Source: Betaproteobacteria bacterium
GTDB lineage: Bacteria; Pseudomonadota; Gammaproteobacteria; Burkholderiales; Methylophilaceae
Assembly (NCBI GenBank): GCA_009926035.1
Contig: RFPQ01000030.1
Span: forward strand, 1 to 7,781
Direction: 5' to 3'
DNA: 7,781 nt
Shown here: one piece after another, positions 1-7,500 of the stretch
Layout of the letters: each line of letters starts with the position of its first letter
Position numbering within the stretch: the stretch's first letter is position 1
Notes under the pieces: model-generated
Told to the model about the DNA's origin: nothing
The model's database searches: none
Seen by the model: the letters and a program-made list of their open reading frames with translations, nothing else
Program-made: the position numbers and the translations under genes

Positions 1-1
1 G

Positions 2-736
2 CTTCTAATTCTAATAATTGGGGTTTTAGCCCATAACAATAAAAAATCTTTAAAAGTAAATATCCTCGTCCCATATAGCCTGCTGGCTATTGTATTTTTT
101 CAAGCTATGTTAGGAATGCTTACAGTTACGCTTTTACTAAAACCTATTATTGTAAGTGCTCATTTAATAGGGGGTATGATAACTTTAGCTATACTCACTT
201 ATATGAGTTATGAACATTTCAACGACAATTCAAAATTAGTTCTAAAAAAAGATATAGTTTTTTATATGACAAGATTTAGTCTTGTATTAATTTTTATGCA
301 AATCTTTTTAGGGGGCTGGACTAGTTCTAATTATGCTGGTTTAGCTTGTACAGATTTTCCAACTTGCCATGGTGAATGGATCCCTAATATGGACTTTGAG
401 AATGGGTTTAATATATTTAGAAATTTAGGTCAAACTTTTGAGGGGGCGCCAATTAGCCTTGATGCTCTTCAGGCAATCCAGTGGATACATAGAATAGGGG
501 CTGTAACTGTGATTATTTATTTCTGCTATTTGTCATTTGCATTAATGAAGTACAAACAATTGAGATTTGAATCAATACTATTATTAGCTTTACTAGTAGC
601 TCAATTTATCATAGGAATTGCTAACTTGATGCTTCATCTCCCAATGATCTTAGCTGTTAGTCATAATCTAATAGCAGCTCTATTAGTCATGATAATGACA
701 ATAATAAATACAAAAATTAAAAAACAATATGCTTAG
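2..736 (+). CDS. ctaA: Heme A synthase (COX15/CtaA), 5'-truncated by window edge
   Basis: Heme A synthase is an inner-membrane enzyme that oxidises the C8 methyl of heme O to the formyl group of heme A, the cofactor of aa3-type cytochrome c oxidases. The frame is open from position 2, so the ATG at 107 is internal and the gene begins outside the window. About 244 residues are visible; the family is usually 330-350, so roughly 90-100 N-terminal residues are missing, including the first heme-ligand histidine region. Family marks seen: QAMLGMLTVTL followed by HLIGG (His codon 161-163), the periplasmic-loop cysteine pair in LACTDFPTCHGEW (Cys codons 347 and 365), WIHRIGA (His 488-490) and SHNLIAA (His 662-664), set among several hydrophobic helices. 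The TAG stop at 734-736 lies inside ctaB, so the two are probably translated in a coupled way. The identification is secure. Confidence 0.95.
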   Translation, partial: LLILIIGVLAHNNKKSLKVNILVPYSLLAIVFFQAMLGMLTVTLLLKPIIVSAHLIGGMITLAILTYMSYEHFNDNSKLVLKKDIVFYMTRFSLVLIFMQIFLGGWTSSNYAGLACTDFPTCHGEWIPNMDFENGFNIFRNLGQTFEGAPISLDALQAIQWIHRIGAVTVIIYFCYLSFALMKYKQLRFESILLLALLVAQFIIGIANLMLHLPMILAVSHNLIAALLVMIMTIINTKIKKQYA

Positions 737-1640
737 AGGCATTTCTAAAGGAAATATTTTTAATCTTAAAACTAACTTAAAGAATTTTTTAGTTCTCTGC
801 AAGTTACGAGTTAATTCTCTTATTGTTTTTACTGCCGTGATTGGAATGTTTTTATCCACTCCAGGAATGGTTCCATCTAATCTCCTATTAAGTTCTATTC
901 TTGGGATCGGTTTTGTTTCCTGCGCAGCAGCAGCTTTTAATTGTTTAATTGAGCAAAAAATAGATGCCATAATGGCAAGAACAAAAGGAAGGCCCATAGG
1001 TGCTGGGCTATTGTCATCTAAACAAACTGTAGTTTATGCAACTATTTTGGGTGGTATTGGATTAGTTATTCTCTATTATTACGTAAATGTGTTAACGATG
1101 TGGCTAACTCTTGCAACTTTCTTTTCTTATTCTGTTATTTACACAATTTTTCTTAAACCTGCTACGCCAATGAATATTGTAATTGGCGGAGCTTCTGGCG
1201 CTATGCCTCCAATTTTAGGATGGGCAGCTGTCAATAATACTGTTGGACCGGAGGCGTTTGTATTGTTTTTAATTATTTTCTGCTGGACACCACCTCACTT
1301 TTGGGCGTTAGCACTTTATCGCAGAAATGATTATGCTAAGGTTGGTATACCAATGTTGCCTGTCACACATGGCGAGTCTTTTACACTACTTCAAATAGTG
1401 CTCTATACAATCATTTTGATTATCGTAACTATGTCTCCATTTAGCCTTGGTATGAGCGGACTTATTTATTTAATTTGTGCCACAATTCTTAATGCTTTCT
1501 TCTTGTACTATGTAATTATGTTATATAAAAATTACTCAGATAGGCTATCTATGAAAACATTTAGGTACTCTATAATTTATTTAAGCCTAATTTTTTCTGC
1601 AATGTTAATTGATCATTATTATAAATTTACTCTTTATTAA
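729..1640 (+). CDS. ctaB: Protoheme IX farnesyltransferase (heme O synthase)
   Basis: CtaB transfers a farnesyl group from farnesyl diphosphate to heme B, giving heme O, which CtaA then converts to heme A. It is a UbiA-superfamily membrane prenyltransferase. The 303 residues match the family's usual length of about 290-310, with many hydrophobic helices. The first prenyl-diphosphate/Mg site is N71-C-L-I-E-Q-K-I-D79, leading into MARTKGRP (82-89). The second conserved block is WTPPHFWALALYRRNDYAKVGIPMLPV split over 186-212. The usual CK-P-R near the N-terminus reads C24-K-L-R here, a mild change. ATG 729 is chosen because it gives the normal short leader before LCKLRV; it overlaps the ctaA stop by 8 bases and has no Shine-Dalgarno, which suggests translational coupling. 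The third gene often found in this cluster, SCO1/SenC, is not next to it; a cytochrome c gene follows instead. Confidence 0.96.
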   Translation: MLRGISKGNIFNLKTNLKNFLVLCKLRVNSLIVFTAVIGMFLSTPGMVPSNLLLSSILGIGFVSCAAAAFNCLIEQKIDAIMARTKGRPIGAGLLSSKQTVVYATILGGIGLVILYYYVNVLTMWLTLATFFSYSVIYTIFLKPATPMNIVIGGASGAMPPILGWAAVNNTVGPEAFVLFLIIFCWTPPHFWALALYRRNDYAKVGIPMLPVTHGESFTLLQIVLYTIILIIVTMSPFSLGMSGLIYLICATILNAFFLYYVIMLYKNYSDRLSMKTFRYSIIYLSLIFSAMLIDHYYKFTLY

Positions 1641-1646
1641 GATTAC

Positions 1647-1653
1647 AAAAGGA
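1647..1653 (+). promoter_or_regulatory. Ribosome binding site of the cytochrome c5-like gene
   Basis: AAAAGGA ends 7 bases before the ATG at 1661. It fits a Shine-Dalgarno sequence and fixes that start. It is the only clear one among the six starts in the window; the other genes rely on overlaps, very short gaps, or lack a recognisable site. Confidence 0.7.
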
Positions 1654-1660
1654 TAATTAA

Positions 1661-2134
1661 ATGAATTTAGAAAAAGAACAAAATGTTTTATTTGAATTAA
1701 TAGCAATTATTATTGGGGCAATTGTAGGGGGAATTTTATTCATTTCATTCTTAACTTATGATTTTAAGAGTGATGCTAGTTCTAATGTTATGGTAGAGAG
1801 TAAAATTAAAGAAAATATTCAGCCCGTTGCAAAAGTAGAATTGGCTCAAGCAGTTGCAGAAGGTTCTGCGTCAGCTGGGAAATCAGGCGAAGAAGTATAT
1901 AAAGCGGTTTGTTCAATGTGCCATCAAGCAGGTATATTAAATGCCCCAAAACTTGGCGATACTCAAGCTTGGGCATCAAGAATTTCTCAAGGCTATGAAA
2001 CGCTTGTGCAACATGCTATCAAGGGCATTCGCTCTATGCCTGCAAAAGGTGGTAATGCATCCTTATCTGATGCTGAAGTTGCAGGAGCAGTTTTATACAT
2101 GACAAATTCGTCAGGTGCTAGTTTTAAAAAATAG
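1661..2134 (+). CDS. Membrane-anchored class I cytochrome c, cytochrome c5 type
   Basis: This is a small electron-carrying cytochrome c tethered to the outer face of the inner membrane. Residues 10-31 form one hydrophobic helix after a short acidic/charged start, which looks like an uncleaved anchor rather than a processed signal peptide. A variable Ala/Ser/Glu-rich linker follows (about 36-75). The heme domain (about 76-152) has C84-S-M-C87-H88 for covalent heme attachment, the APKLGD segment (95-100), W104 and R107 as in the c5 family, and M126-P-A-K-G-G as the probable axial ligand. Classical cytochrome c5 has an extra cysteine pair after this Met motif; here it reads GGNASLSDAEV, with no cysteine. 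The gene starts 20 bases after ctaB, in the same direction, so electron delivery to the heme A-containing oxidase is a reasonable inference. A role with another oxidase or reductase is possible. Confidence 0.88.
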   Translation: MNLEKEQNVLFELIAIIIGAIVGGILFISFLTYDFKSDASSNVMVESKIKENIQPVAKVELAQAVAEGSASAGKSGEEVYKAVCSMCHQAGILNAPKLGDTQAWASRISQGYETLVQHAIKGIRSMPAKGGNASLSDAEVAGAVLYMTNSSGASFKK

Positions 2135-2140
2135 TCATTC

Positions 2141-2953
2141 ATGGCAATTTATGCAATTGGTGATATTCAAGGTTGCTATTATTCTTTTTTAACCCTATTA
2201 AAAAAAATAAAGTTTAAGCGAGGTAGAGATCAACTTTGGCTTGTTGGTGACTTAATTAATCGTGGTAATGGTTCATTACAAGTTTTAAGATGGTGCTATA
2301 AAAATAAATCTTCAGTGACAGCTGTTTTAGGCAATCATGATCTTCATGCCTTAGCTATTAAATATAAGGTTATCGAGCCAGACGATGAAGATACTTTATC
2401 ACGCCTTCTTAAAGCAAAAGATTCAGATATTCTTTTTAAATGGTTAAGGTCACTCCCATTAGTTCATTACGAAAAAAAGCATTTAATGGTGCATGCGGGA
2501 CTCTTGCCTCAATGGACTGTCAAAGATGCCATCAAATTATCAAAAGAAGTCAGCGCTCAACTTCGCAGTAAAAAATATATAGAATTTTTAGCTTCCATGT
2601 ATGGTAATAAGCCAGATAAATGGTCGAACACTTTAAATAAAAATAGTAAAGCCAGAATCGTCATTAATGCCACCACTAGATTAAGGGCTTTAACTTCAAC
2701 CGGAGCTATTGATTTTACTTACAAGGGCGAACTAAAAAATATGCCCAAAAAATTAAAAGCTTGGTTTGACTTCCCTAAGAGAAAAACTAAGGACAGTACG
2801 ATTATTTTCGGCCATTGGTCGGCTCTTGGTCTTGTGACAAGAGGAGATGTTTTTGCAATTGATACAGGCTGTGTTTGGGGGAGAACTTTAACAGCCTTAA
2901 GGCTTGATGACAAATCAGTATTTTCTGTAAAAACCAATTCAAAAGATATTTAG
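2141..2953 (+). CDS. apaH: Symmetrical diadenosine tetraphosphatase (Ap4A hydrolase)
   Basis: ApaH is a cytosolic metallophosphoesterase that splits Ap4A into two ADP and, in characterised bacteria, also removes Np4A caps from RNA 5' ends. All metal-binding blocks are present in order: G7-D-I-Q-G-C12, G36-D-L-I-N-R-G42, G64-N-H-D67, V117-H-A-G120 and F223-G-H-W226, followed by the family-specific D241-T-G-C-V-W-G247 near the C-terminus. The length of 270 residues is normal. The start ATG follows the cytochrome stop by only 6 bases and has no Shine-Dalgarno, so re-initiation from the upstream gene is likely. It appears to be the last gene of the plus-strand run. Its TAG stop (2951-2953) directly abuts the stop codon of the convergent kinase gene. 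Confidence 0.95.
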   Translation: MAIYAIGDIQGCYYSFLTLLKKIKFKRGRDQLWLVGDLINRGNGSLQVLRWCYKNKSSVTAVLGNHDLHALAIKYKVIEPDDEDTLSRLLKAKDSDILFKWLRSLPLVHYEKKHLMVHAGLLPQWTVKDAIKLSKEVSAQLRSKKYIEFLASMYGNKPDKWSNTLNKNSKARIVINATTRLRALTSTGAIDFTYKGELKNMPKKLKAWFDFPKRKTKDSTIIFGHWSALGLVTRGDVFAIDTGCVWGRTLTALRLDDKSVFSVKTNSKDI

Positions 2954-2983
2954 TTAGCCATTCTCTTCAATTAACTTTTTTTT
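2952..2983 (+). terminator. Weak candidate terminator at the apaH 3' end
   Basis: AGTTA (2952-2956) can pair with TAACT (2972-2976) across a 15-base loop, and eight T residues occupy 2976-2983, so the last stem base is also the first T. The stem is short and A/U-rich, so this is weak evidence for intrinsic termination of the plus-strand transcript. The T run also encodes the lysine run near the C-terminus of the opposing kinase, which could alone explain it. Confidence 0.2.
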
Positions 2984-3889
2984 ATAAAGTGTTTCAATAT
3001 CATTTCGAGTTGGACGATGATTTTGTCCGCCTTGATATTGAATTTTAATAGATCCCATCACAGAGGCTAATCGACCTATAGATTGCCAATCCCATTTTTT
3101 AGAAATTCCATAAAGTAAGCCTGCGCGATAAGCATCACCACATCCGGTAGGATCAACAGGCACTTCAACTTTAATAGAGTCGATCTTATATATTTTGTTA
3201 TCAGCATAAATGACAGAACCGTCAGCACCCATGGTGACAATTAATGCCTCTACTTTTTTAGAAATTTCTTCTATAGAAAGAGAGGTTTTCTCAGACAAAA
3301 GAGTAGCTTCGTAATCATTCATCGCAATATAAGTAGCATCATCAATAAATTCTAAAAGTTCTTCGCGATTAAACATAGGCAGGCCTTGTCCAGGATCAAA
3401 CATAAAAGGAATGTTAAGTGACTTACATTCTTTAGCATGATTCATCATGCCATCTTTGCCATCTGGAGCAATAATTGCCAAGCACACACCTTTAGTTTCT
3501 TTAATTTTATTCTGATGAGATTCCACCATAGCGCCCGGATGAAAGGCAGTGATTTGATTGTCACTGAGATCCGTTGTGATGTATGCCTGAGCTGTATAGA
3601 GAGTTTTGATTTCCTTGATATGCTTAGTATTAATTTTATTTTGATTGAGCCAGTCAAAATAAATTGAAAAATCGCTACCTACTGTTGCCATGACAAGAGG
3701 ATTCTCATCAAGAAGTTTAAGGTTATACGCTATATTTCCTGCAGTTCCACCAAACTCTTTTCTAAGTTCTGGTACATAAAAAGCCACACTTAATTTATGA
3801 ATGCTTTCAGGCAGGATATGATTTTTAAATTGGTCTTTGAATACCATGATGGTATCAAAAGCCAATGAGCCACAAACTAATATGCTCAT
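2954..3889 (-). CDS. PfkB-family carbohydrate kinase, adenosine kinase (AdoK)-like
   Basis: This is a cytosolic ribokinase-fold kinase that transfers the gamma-phosphate of ATP to a sugar hydroxyl, here most likely the 5'-OH of adenosine. Seen: N-terminal GSLAFD (7-12), G47-G-T-A-G-N52 of PfkB signature 1, DPGQGL (165-170), N191-D-Y-E194, TMGADG (219-224) and signature 2 DPTGCGDAYRAG with the anion hole and catalytic base at G249-C-G-D252. The 311 residues are normal. The stretches LPESIHKLSVAF (26-37) and the QIxxFxPGAM block (112-121) resemble, from memory, the mycobacterial adenosine kinase (Rv2202c), more than ribokinase or fructokinase. Adenosine salvage, for example after S-adenosylhomocysteine hydrolysis, would fit. 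The start overlaps the hemJ stop as ATGA (3886-3889), so translation is probably coupled. The family is certain; adenosine as substrate is inferred. Confidence 0.88.
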   Translation of the reverse strand: MSILVCGSLAFDTIMVFKDQFKNHILPESIHKLSVAFYVPELRKEFGGTAGNIAYNLKLLDENPLVMATVGSDFSIYFDWLNQNKINTKHIKEIKTLYTAQAYITTDLSDNQITAFHPGAMVESHQNKIKETKGVCLAIIAPDGKDGMMNHAKECKSLNIPFMFDPGQGLPMFNREELLEFIDDATYIAMNDYEATLLSEKTSLSIEEISKKVEALIVTMGADGSVIYADNKIYKIDSIKVEVPVDPTGCGDAYRAGLLYGISKKWDWQSIGRLASVMGSIKIQYQGGQNHRPTRNDIETLYKKKLIEENG

Positions 3890-4299
3890 ACTGGTTTAAA
3901 TTCGACTAGGTAAATTATCGCAATAAGGCCTAATACAGGCACTTCATTAAACCATCGAAAATAGATATGAGTATACTTGTTTTTATTATTTTTAAAATCA
4001 ACAAGATGTTTAAAGCATAGATAATGATAAATGAGCAACAAAATGACGAGACCTACTTTAAATTCAAGCCATCGCTCAGTAATACCGTAGAGATTCCAGA
4101 GCCACCCCCCAAAAAATATGGTTAAGAAAGCTCCTGGTGTCATGATGCCAAAAAAAAGCTTTCTTTCCATAATGATGAATCTTTCATGACTAATTTTATC
4201 TTTACTCATGGCGTGATAAACAAAGAGTCTTGGTAAATAAAAAAGGCCAGCAAACCAGGTCACCATAAATACAATATGTAAGGTTTTTATCCAGAGCAT
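3886..4299 (-). CDS. hemJ: Protoporphyrinogen IX oxidase HemJ (UPF0093/CopD-like membrane protein)
   Basis: HemJ is a small b-heme-containing inner-membrane protein that oxidises protoporphyrinogen IX to protoporphyrin IX, the step before ferrochelatase, in bacteria lacking HemG and HemY. The 137 residues form about four hydrophobic helices (roughly 4-26, 49-69, 80-96, 114-133). Family marks: H8 in the first helix (the conserved His associated with heme binding), TWFAGLFYLPRLFVYH (14-29), the conserved lysine in FK81-VGLVILLLIYH (helix 3), and the C-terminal RWFNEVPVLGL followed by a short VEFKP tail. Automatic annotation sometimes calls such proteins 'CopD family'; the WFAGLFYLPRLFVYH block favours HemJ. 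ATG 4299 is the start that gives the usual short LWIKTLH lead-in; no Shine-Dalgarno is visible. It is the first gene of a minus-strand pair with the downstream kinase. Confidence 0.9.
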   Translation of the reverse strand: MLWIKTLHIVFMVTWFAGLFYLPRLFVYHAMSKDKISHERFIIMERKLFFGIMTPGAFLTIFFGGWLWNLYGITERWLEFKVGLVILLLIYHYLCFKHLVDFKNNKNKYTHIYFRWFNEVPVLGLIAIIYLVEFKPV

Positions 4300-4428
4300 T
4301 TGGCTAATTTTGAGGAATTAATCTGAACTTTATTAACGTCATTAGGTTCATAAAATGTATAAGAAAAAGGTTCTTTAAACCGAGTAAATCGAGATCTTAT
4401 TTTAACTGAATTTTTTACCTAAAGTTCA

Positions 4429-4445
4429 ATAACCCTATGGGTTAT
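4429..4445. promoter_or_regulatory. Candidate operator: 7-bp-arm palindrome
   Basis: ATAACCC-TAT-GGGTTAT is a perfect inverted repeat with 7-base arms and a 3-base centre. It ends 4 bases before the -35 box of the candidate promoter for the downstream dehydrogenase gene, a usual place for an activator site or the edge of a repressor site. It is not followed by a T run, so it is not an intrinsic terminator. The binding protein is unknown. Confidence 0.4.
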
Positions 4446-4449
4446 AACG

Positions 4450-4478
4450 TTGTTAGCAATTCTGCTACATGTTATGCT
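4450..4478 (+). promoter_or_regulatory. Candidate sigma70 promoter for the FAD/Fe-S gene
   Basis: TTGTTA (-35, 4450-4455) and TATGCT (-10, 4473-4478) are separated by the ideal 17 bases, and TG at 4470-4471 supplies an extended -10 element. Transcription would start near 4485, leaving a leader of about 18 bases before the ATG at 4503. That leader is A/T-only near the start codon and has no Shine-Dalgarno. Confidence 0.5.
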
Positions 4479-4502
4479 CATGATTATATTAAATATATTT
4501 AA

Positions 4503-7500
4503 ATGAACGCCCCAACACTCAAATCTATTTTTAAAACGCAACCATTTCCAATCAATCGATTGCGTGAAATACCGTATAACTATACTTCGTTTTCAGACCG
4601 AGAAATCGTCATTCGATTCTTAGGTGAAAATATCTGGAACATCTTAAATGAATTACGAGACGAGAGAAAAACAGGCCGATCCGCGCGAATGCTTTTCGAA
4701 GTGCTAGGTGATTTGTGGGTGGTTAATAGAAATCCTTATCTTCAAGACGATCTCCTAGAGAATCCAAAGCGACTTAAAGCATTAGTAGATGCTATGTATC
4801 ACCGTATTCATTCCATTGAAGAGCGGAGCTCTGGAAATGCGAAAGTTATGGAACTCGCTGAGGCGGCTAATAAGGCAGTTAAGACTTTCGAAAGCGATTT
4901 TAAGTTAGTTAAAAAGCTTAGAAGAAAAATTTTTTCTAAATTAAAAAAACTCACCAAAAAAGATAATATTCAATTTGATGGTTTAGCAAGAGTATCTCAT
5001 GTGACTGATGCAACAGATTGGAGAGTTGAATATCCATTTGTTGTGATAAACCCAGACCATGAAGAAGAAATAGCTCATATTGTAAAAGCATGTATTGATC
5101 TTGAATTAACCATTATCCCTAGAGGGGGCGGTACCGGCTATACTGGAGGCGCTATTCCACTTACTCCATTTTCGGCAGTAATTAATACTGAAAAACTGGA
5201 TGATATAAGTAACGTCGAATATCAAAATTTACCTGGCGTCAGCGAACGAGTGCCTGTAGTGAAATGTGGTGCTGGTGTTGTTACAAGACGTGCTATGGAA
5301 ATGGCAACAAATAACGGCCTTGAATTTGCTTGTGATCCAACATCTGCGGATGCATGTTGTATTGGCGGAAATATTGCGATGAATGCCGGTGGCAAGAAAG
5401 CGGTGCTTTGGGGAACGGCTTTAGATAATCTTGCCTCTTGGAAGATGGTTGACCCTGATGGTAATTGGGTTGAGATTGAGAGGCTGAATCACAATCTTGG
5501 CAAAATTCACGATGTAGATTTAGTGCGCTTTAAAATTAGCCGCTACAAACCTAATGGCAAAGATTTGATTGATGAACCAGAGATATTAGAAATTCCGGGA
5601 AGCAGTTTTAGAAAGATTGGATTAGGTAAAGATGTTACTGATAAATTTTTGAGTGGTCTTCCAGGCGTTCAAAAAGAAGGATGTGACGGACTTATCACAT
5701 CTGGTACTTTTATCCTTCATAAAATGCCTAAATACATAAGAACTGTATGCTTAGAATTTTTTGGAAATGTGTCCCATGCGGTTCCTGCAATTGTTGAAAT
5801 CAAAGATTATTTAGATCAATCCGATAGCACGCTCTTAGCTGGTCTAGAGCATATGGATGAGCGTTATATTAAAGCAGTTGGGTATAGCACTAAAGCTGCA
5901 AGACAAGAACGTCCTCGCATGGTCTTAATTGCTGATATTGCAAGTGATGATGAAGACGCTGTAGGGTTATCTGCTTCTCAAATTGTGCAGATTGCCAATT
6001 CGAGAGATGGTGAAGGTTTTATAGCGGTATCCCCAGATGCACGAAAACGTTTCTGGCTTGATCGTGCAAGAACAGCTGCTATTGCAAAACATACTAATGC
6101 ATTCAAGATTAATGAAGATGTTGTTATTCCCCTTCCAAAGCTCGGCGAATATTCTGATGGTATTGAAAGAATTAATATTGAACTTTCAATTAAAAACAAA
6201 TTAAAACTTTTAGATGATTTAGAAACTTTTATTGAGCAAGATAAGTTTATCTATGAAGAAGAAGGTTTGAACTCAGACCCAGAGCTTAATCAAGTTAAGC
6301 AAAAAATGAGTATAGATTTAATTCATGGATTGAGAGAAAAATGGGGCCAAATGCTTGATAATTTGGATAGCCCACTTTCAACACTTCTTGAAAGACATGA
6401 TGATATTGAATACAAGTATGAAAATATTTTTAGAGCAATTCAGTCTTATGATTTACGAATTTCATGGAAGAAAGAACTCAAAGAGCCGCTCCATGAAATT
6501 TTTAGTGGAAGAGAATATCAAAGCTTCTTGCTTAAGTTGGATCAAATACATAAAAACACTTTGAAGGGTAGAGTATTTATAGCGCTTCATATGCATGCCG
6601 GAGACGGTAATGTTCATACTAATATCCCAGTGAACTCAGACGACTACCAAATGATGCAAGAGGCACATGAAGCGGTAGCAAGAGTAATGGCTTTAGCTAG
6701 AAGTCTTAATGGCGTTATTTCTGGTGAGCATGGCATTGGTATTACCAAAATGGAATTTTTAGACGAAAGCACAATTGAAGCATTTGAGAAATATAAAAAT
6801 AAAGTAGATCCTTTTGGACATTTTAATAAAGGCAAACTGCTACCAGGATCTGGACTGGAAAATGCTTATACGCCAAGTTTTGGACTACTAGAACAAGAAT
6901 CGATCATTATGGAACAGTCCGCTATTGGAGAAATAGCAGATTCTATTAGTGACTGTTTGCGTTGTGGAAAGTGCAAGCCAGTATGTACAACACATGTTCC
7001 TCGTTCCAATTTGCTTTATAGCCCAAGAAATAAAATTTTAGCAACCTCACTTCTTATCGAAGCATTTCTTTATGAGGAGCAAACAAGGCGGGGCATTTCT
7101 ATTAAACATTTTGATGAGTTCAATGATGTTGCTGATCATTGCACGGTCTGTCATAAATGCTTAAATCCCTGTCCTGTAGATATTGATTTCGGTGATGTTT
7201 CAATTGCAATGAGAAACTTTTTAAGAGAGCAAGGTAAGCGTCATTTTAGTCCAGGGACTGCATTGGCTATGAGTTACCTGAATATGAAAGATCCTGTCAC
7301 CATTAAAATTATGAGAACTTTGATGGTTGATTTTGGCTATAAAGCCCAACAGGCTGGGCATAATTTATTGAAAAAACTGGGCGGTATTAATTTATTTAAA
7401 AATAATCCACCTTCAACAATTGGTAAAGCTCCAATCAAGTCTCAGATTGTTCATTTCTTAAATAGGCCTATGCCTAAAAATATGCCTACTAAAACTTCAA

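Larger units (their letters stand above)
4300..4502. other. Divergent intergenic region between hemJ and the FAD/Fe-S gene
   Basis: This 203-base A/T-rich spacer is the only substantial non-coding stretch in the window and must hold promoters for both directions. On the plus side there is a good promoter candidate and a palindrome, listed separately. For hemJ the only -10-like element I see is TATACA on the minus strand (4361 down to 4356), without a convincing -35 box, so that promoter is unresolved. TGAACTTTA (4324-4332) and TAAAGTTCA (4420-4428) form a perfect 9-base inverted repeat 87 bases apart. No tRNA, small ORF with a ribosome site, or strong terminator was recognised. Confidence 0.6.

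Noticed and set aside
107..109. ATG at 107 as the true start of ctaA
   Set aside because: The frame is open upstream to the window edge and reads hydrophobic helix residues ending in FFQAMLG, a conserved internal COX15 segment, so this Met is internal.
683..997. Minus-strand 104-codon open frame opposite the ctaA/ctaB junction
   Set aside because: It lies antisense to two clearly identified genes, shows no family motif, and its composition is what the reverse of membrane-protein codons gives.
2719..2937. Minus-strand 72-codon open frame opposite the apaH 3' part
   Set aside because: Antisense to conserved ApaH motifs (FGHW, DTGCVWG); no recognisable domain or ribosome site.
3437..3667. Overlapping short open frames on both strands inside the kinase gene
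   Set aside because: Out of frame with a gene whose motifs run through the whole region; no independent evidence of coding.
4429..4445. Palindrome as an intrinsic terminator
   Set aside because: No T run follows on either side, and it sits between divergent genes, where no transcript is expected to end.
5978..6835. Three short open frames (63-73 codons) within the large dehydrogenase gene
   Set aside because: The plus frame at 4503-7781 carries continuous domain motifs across the region; the short frames are chance openings.
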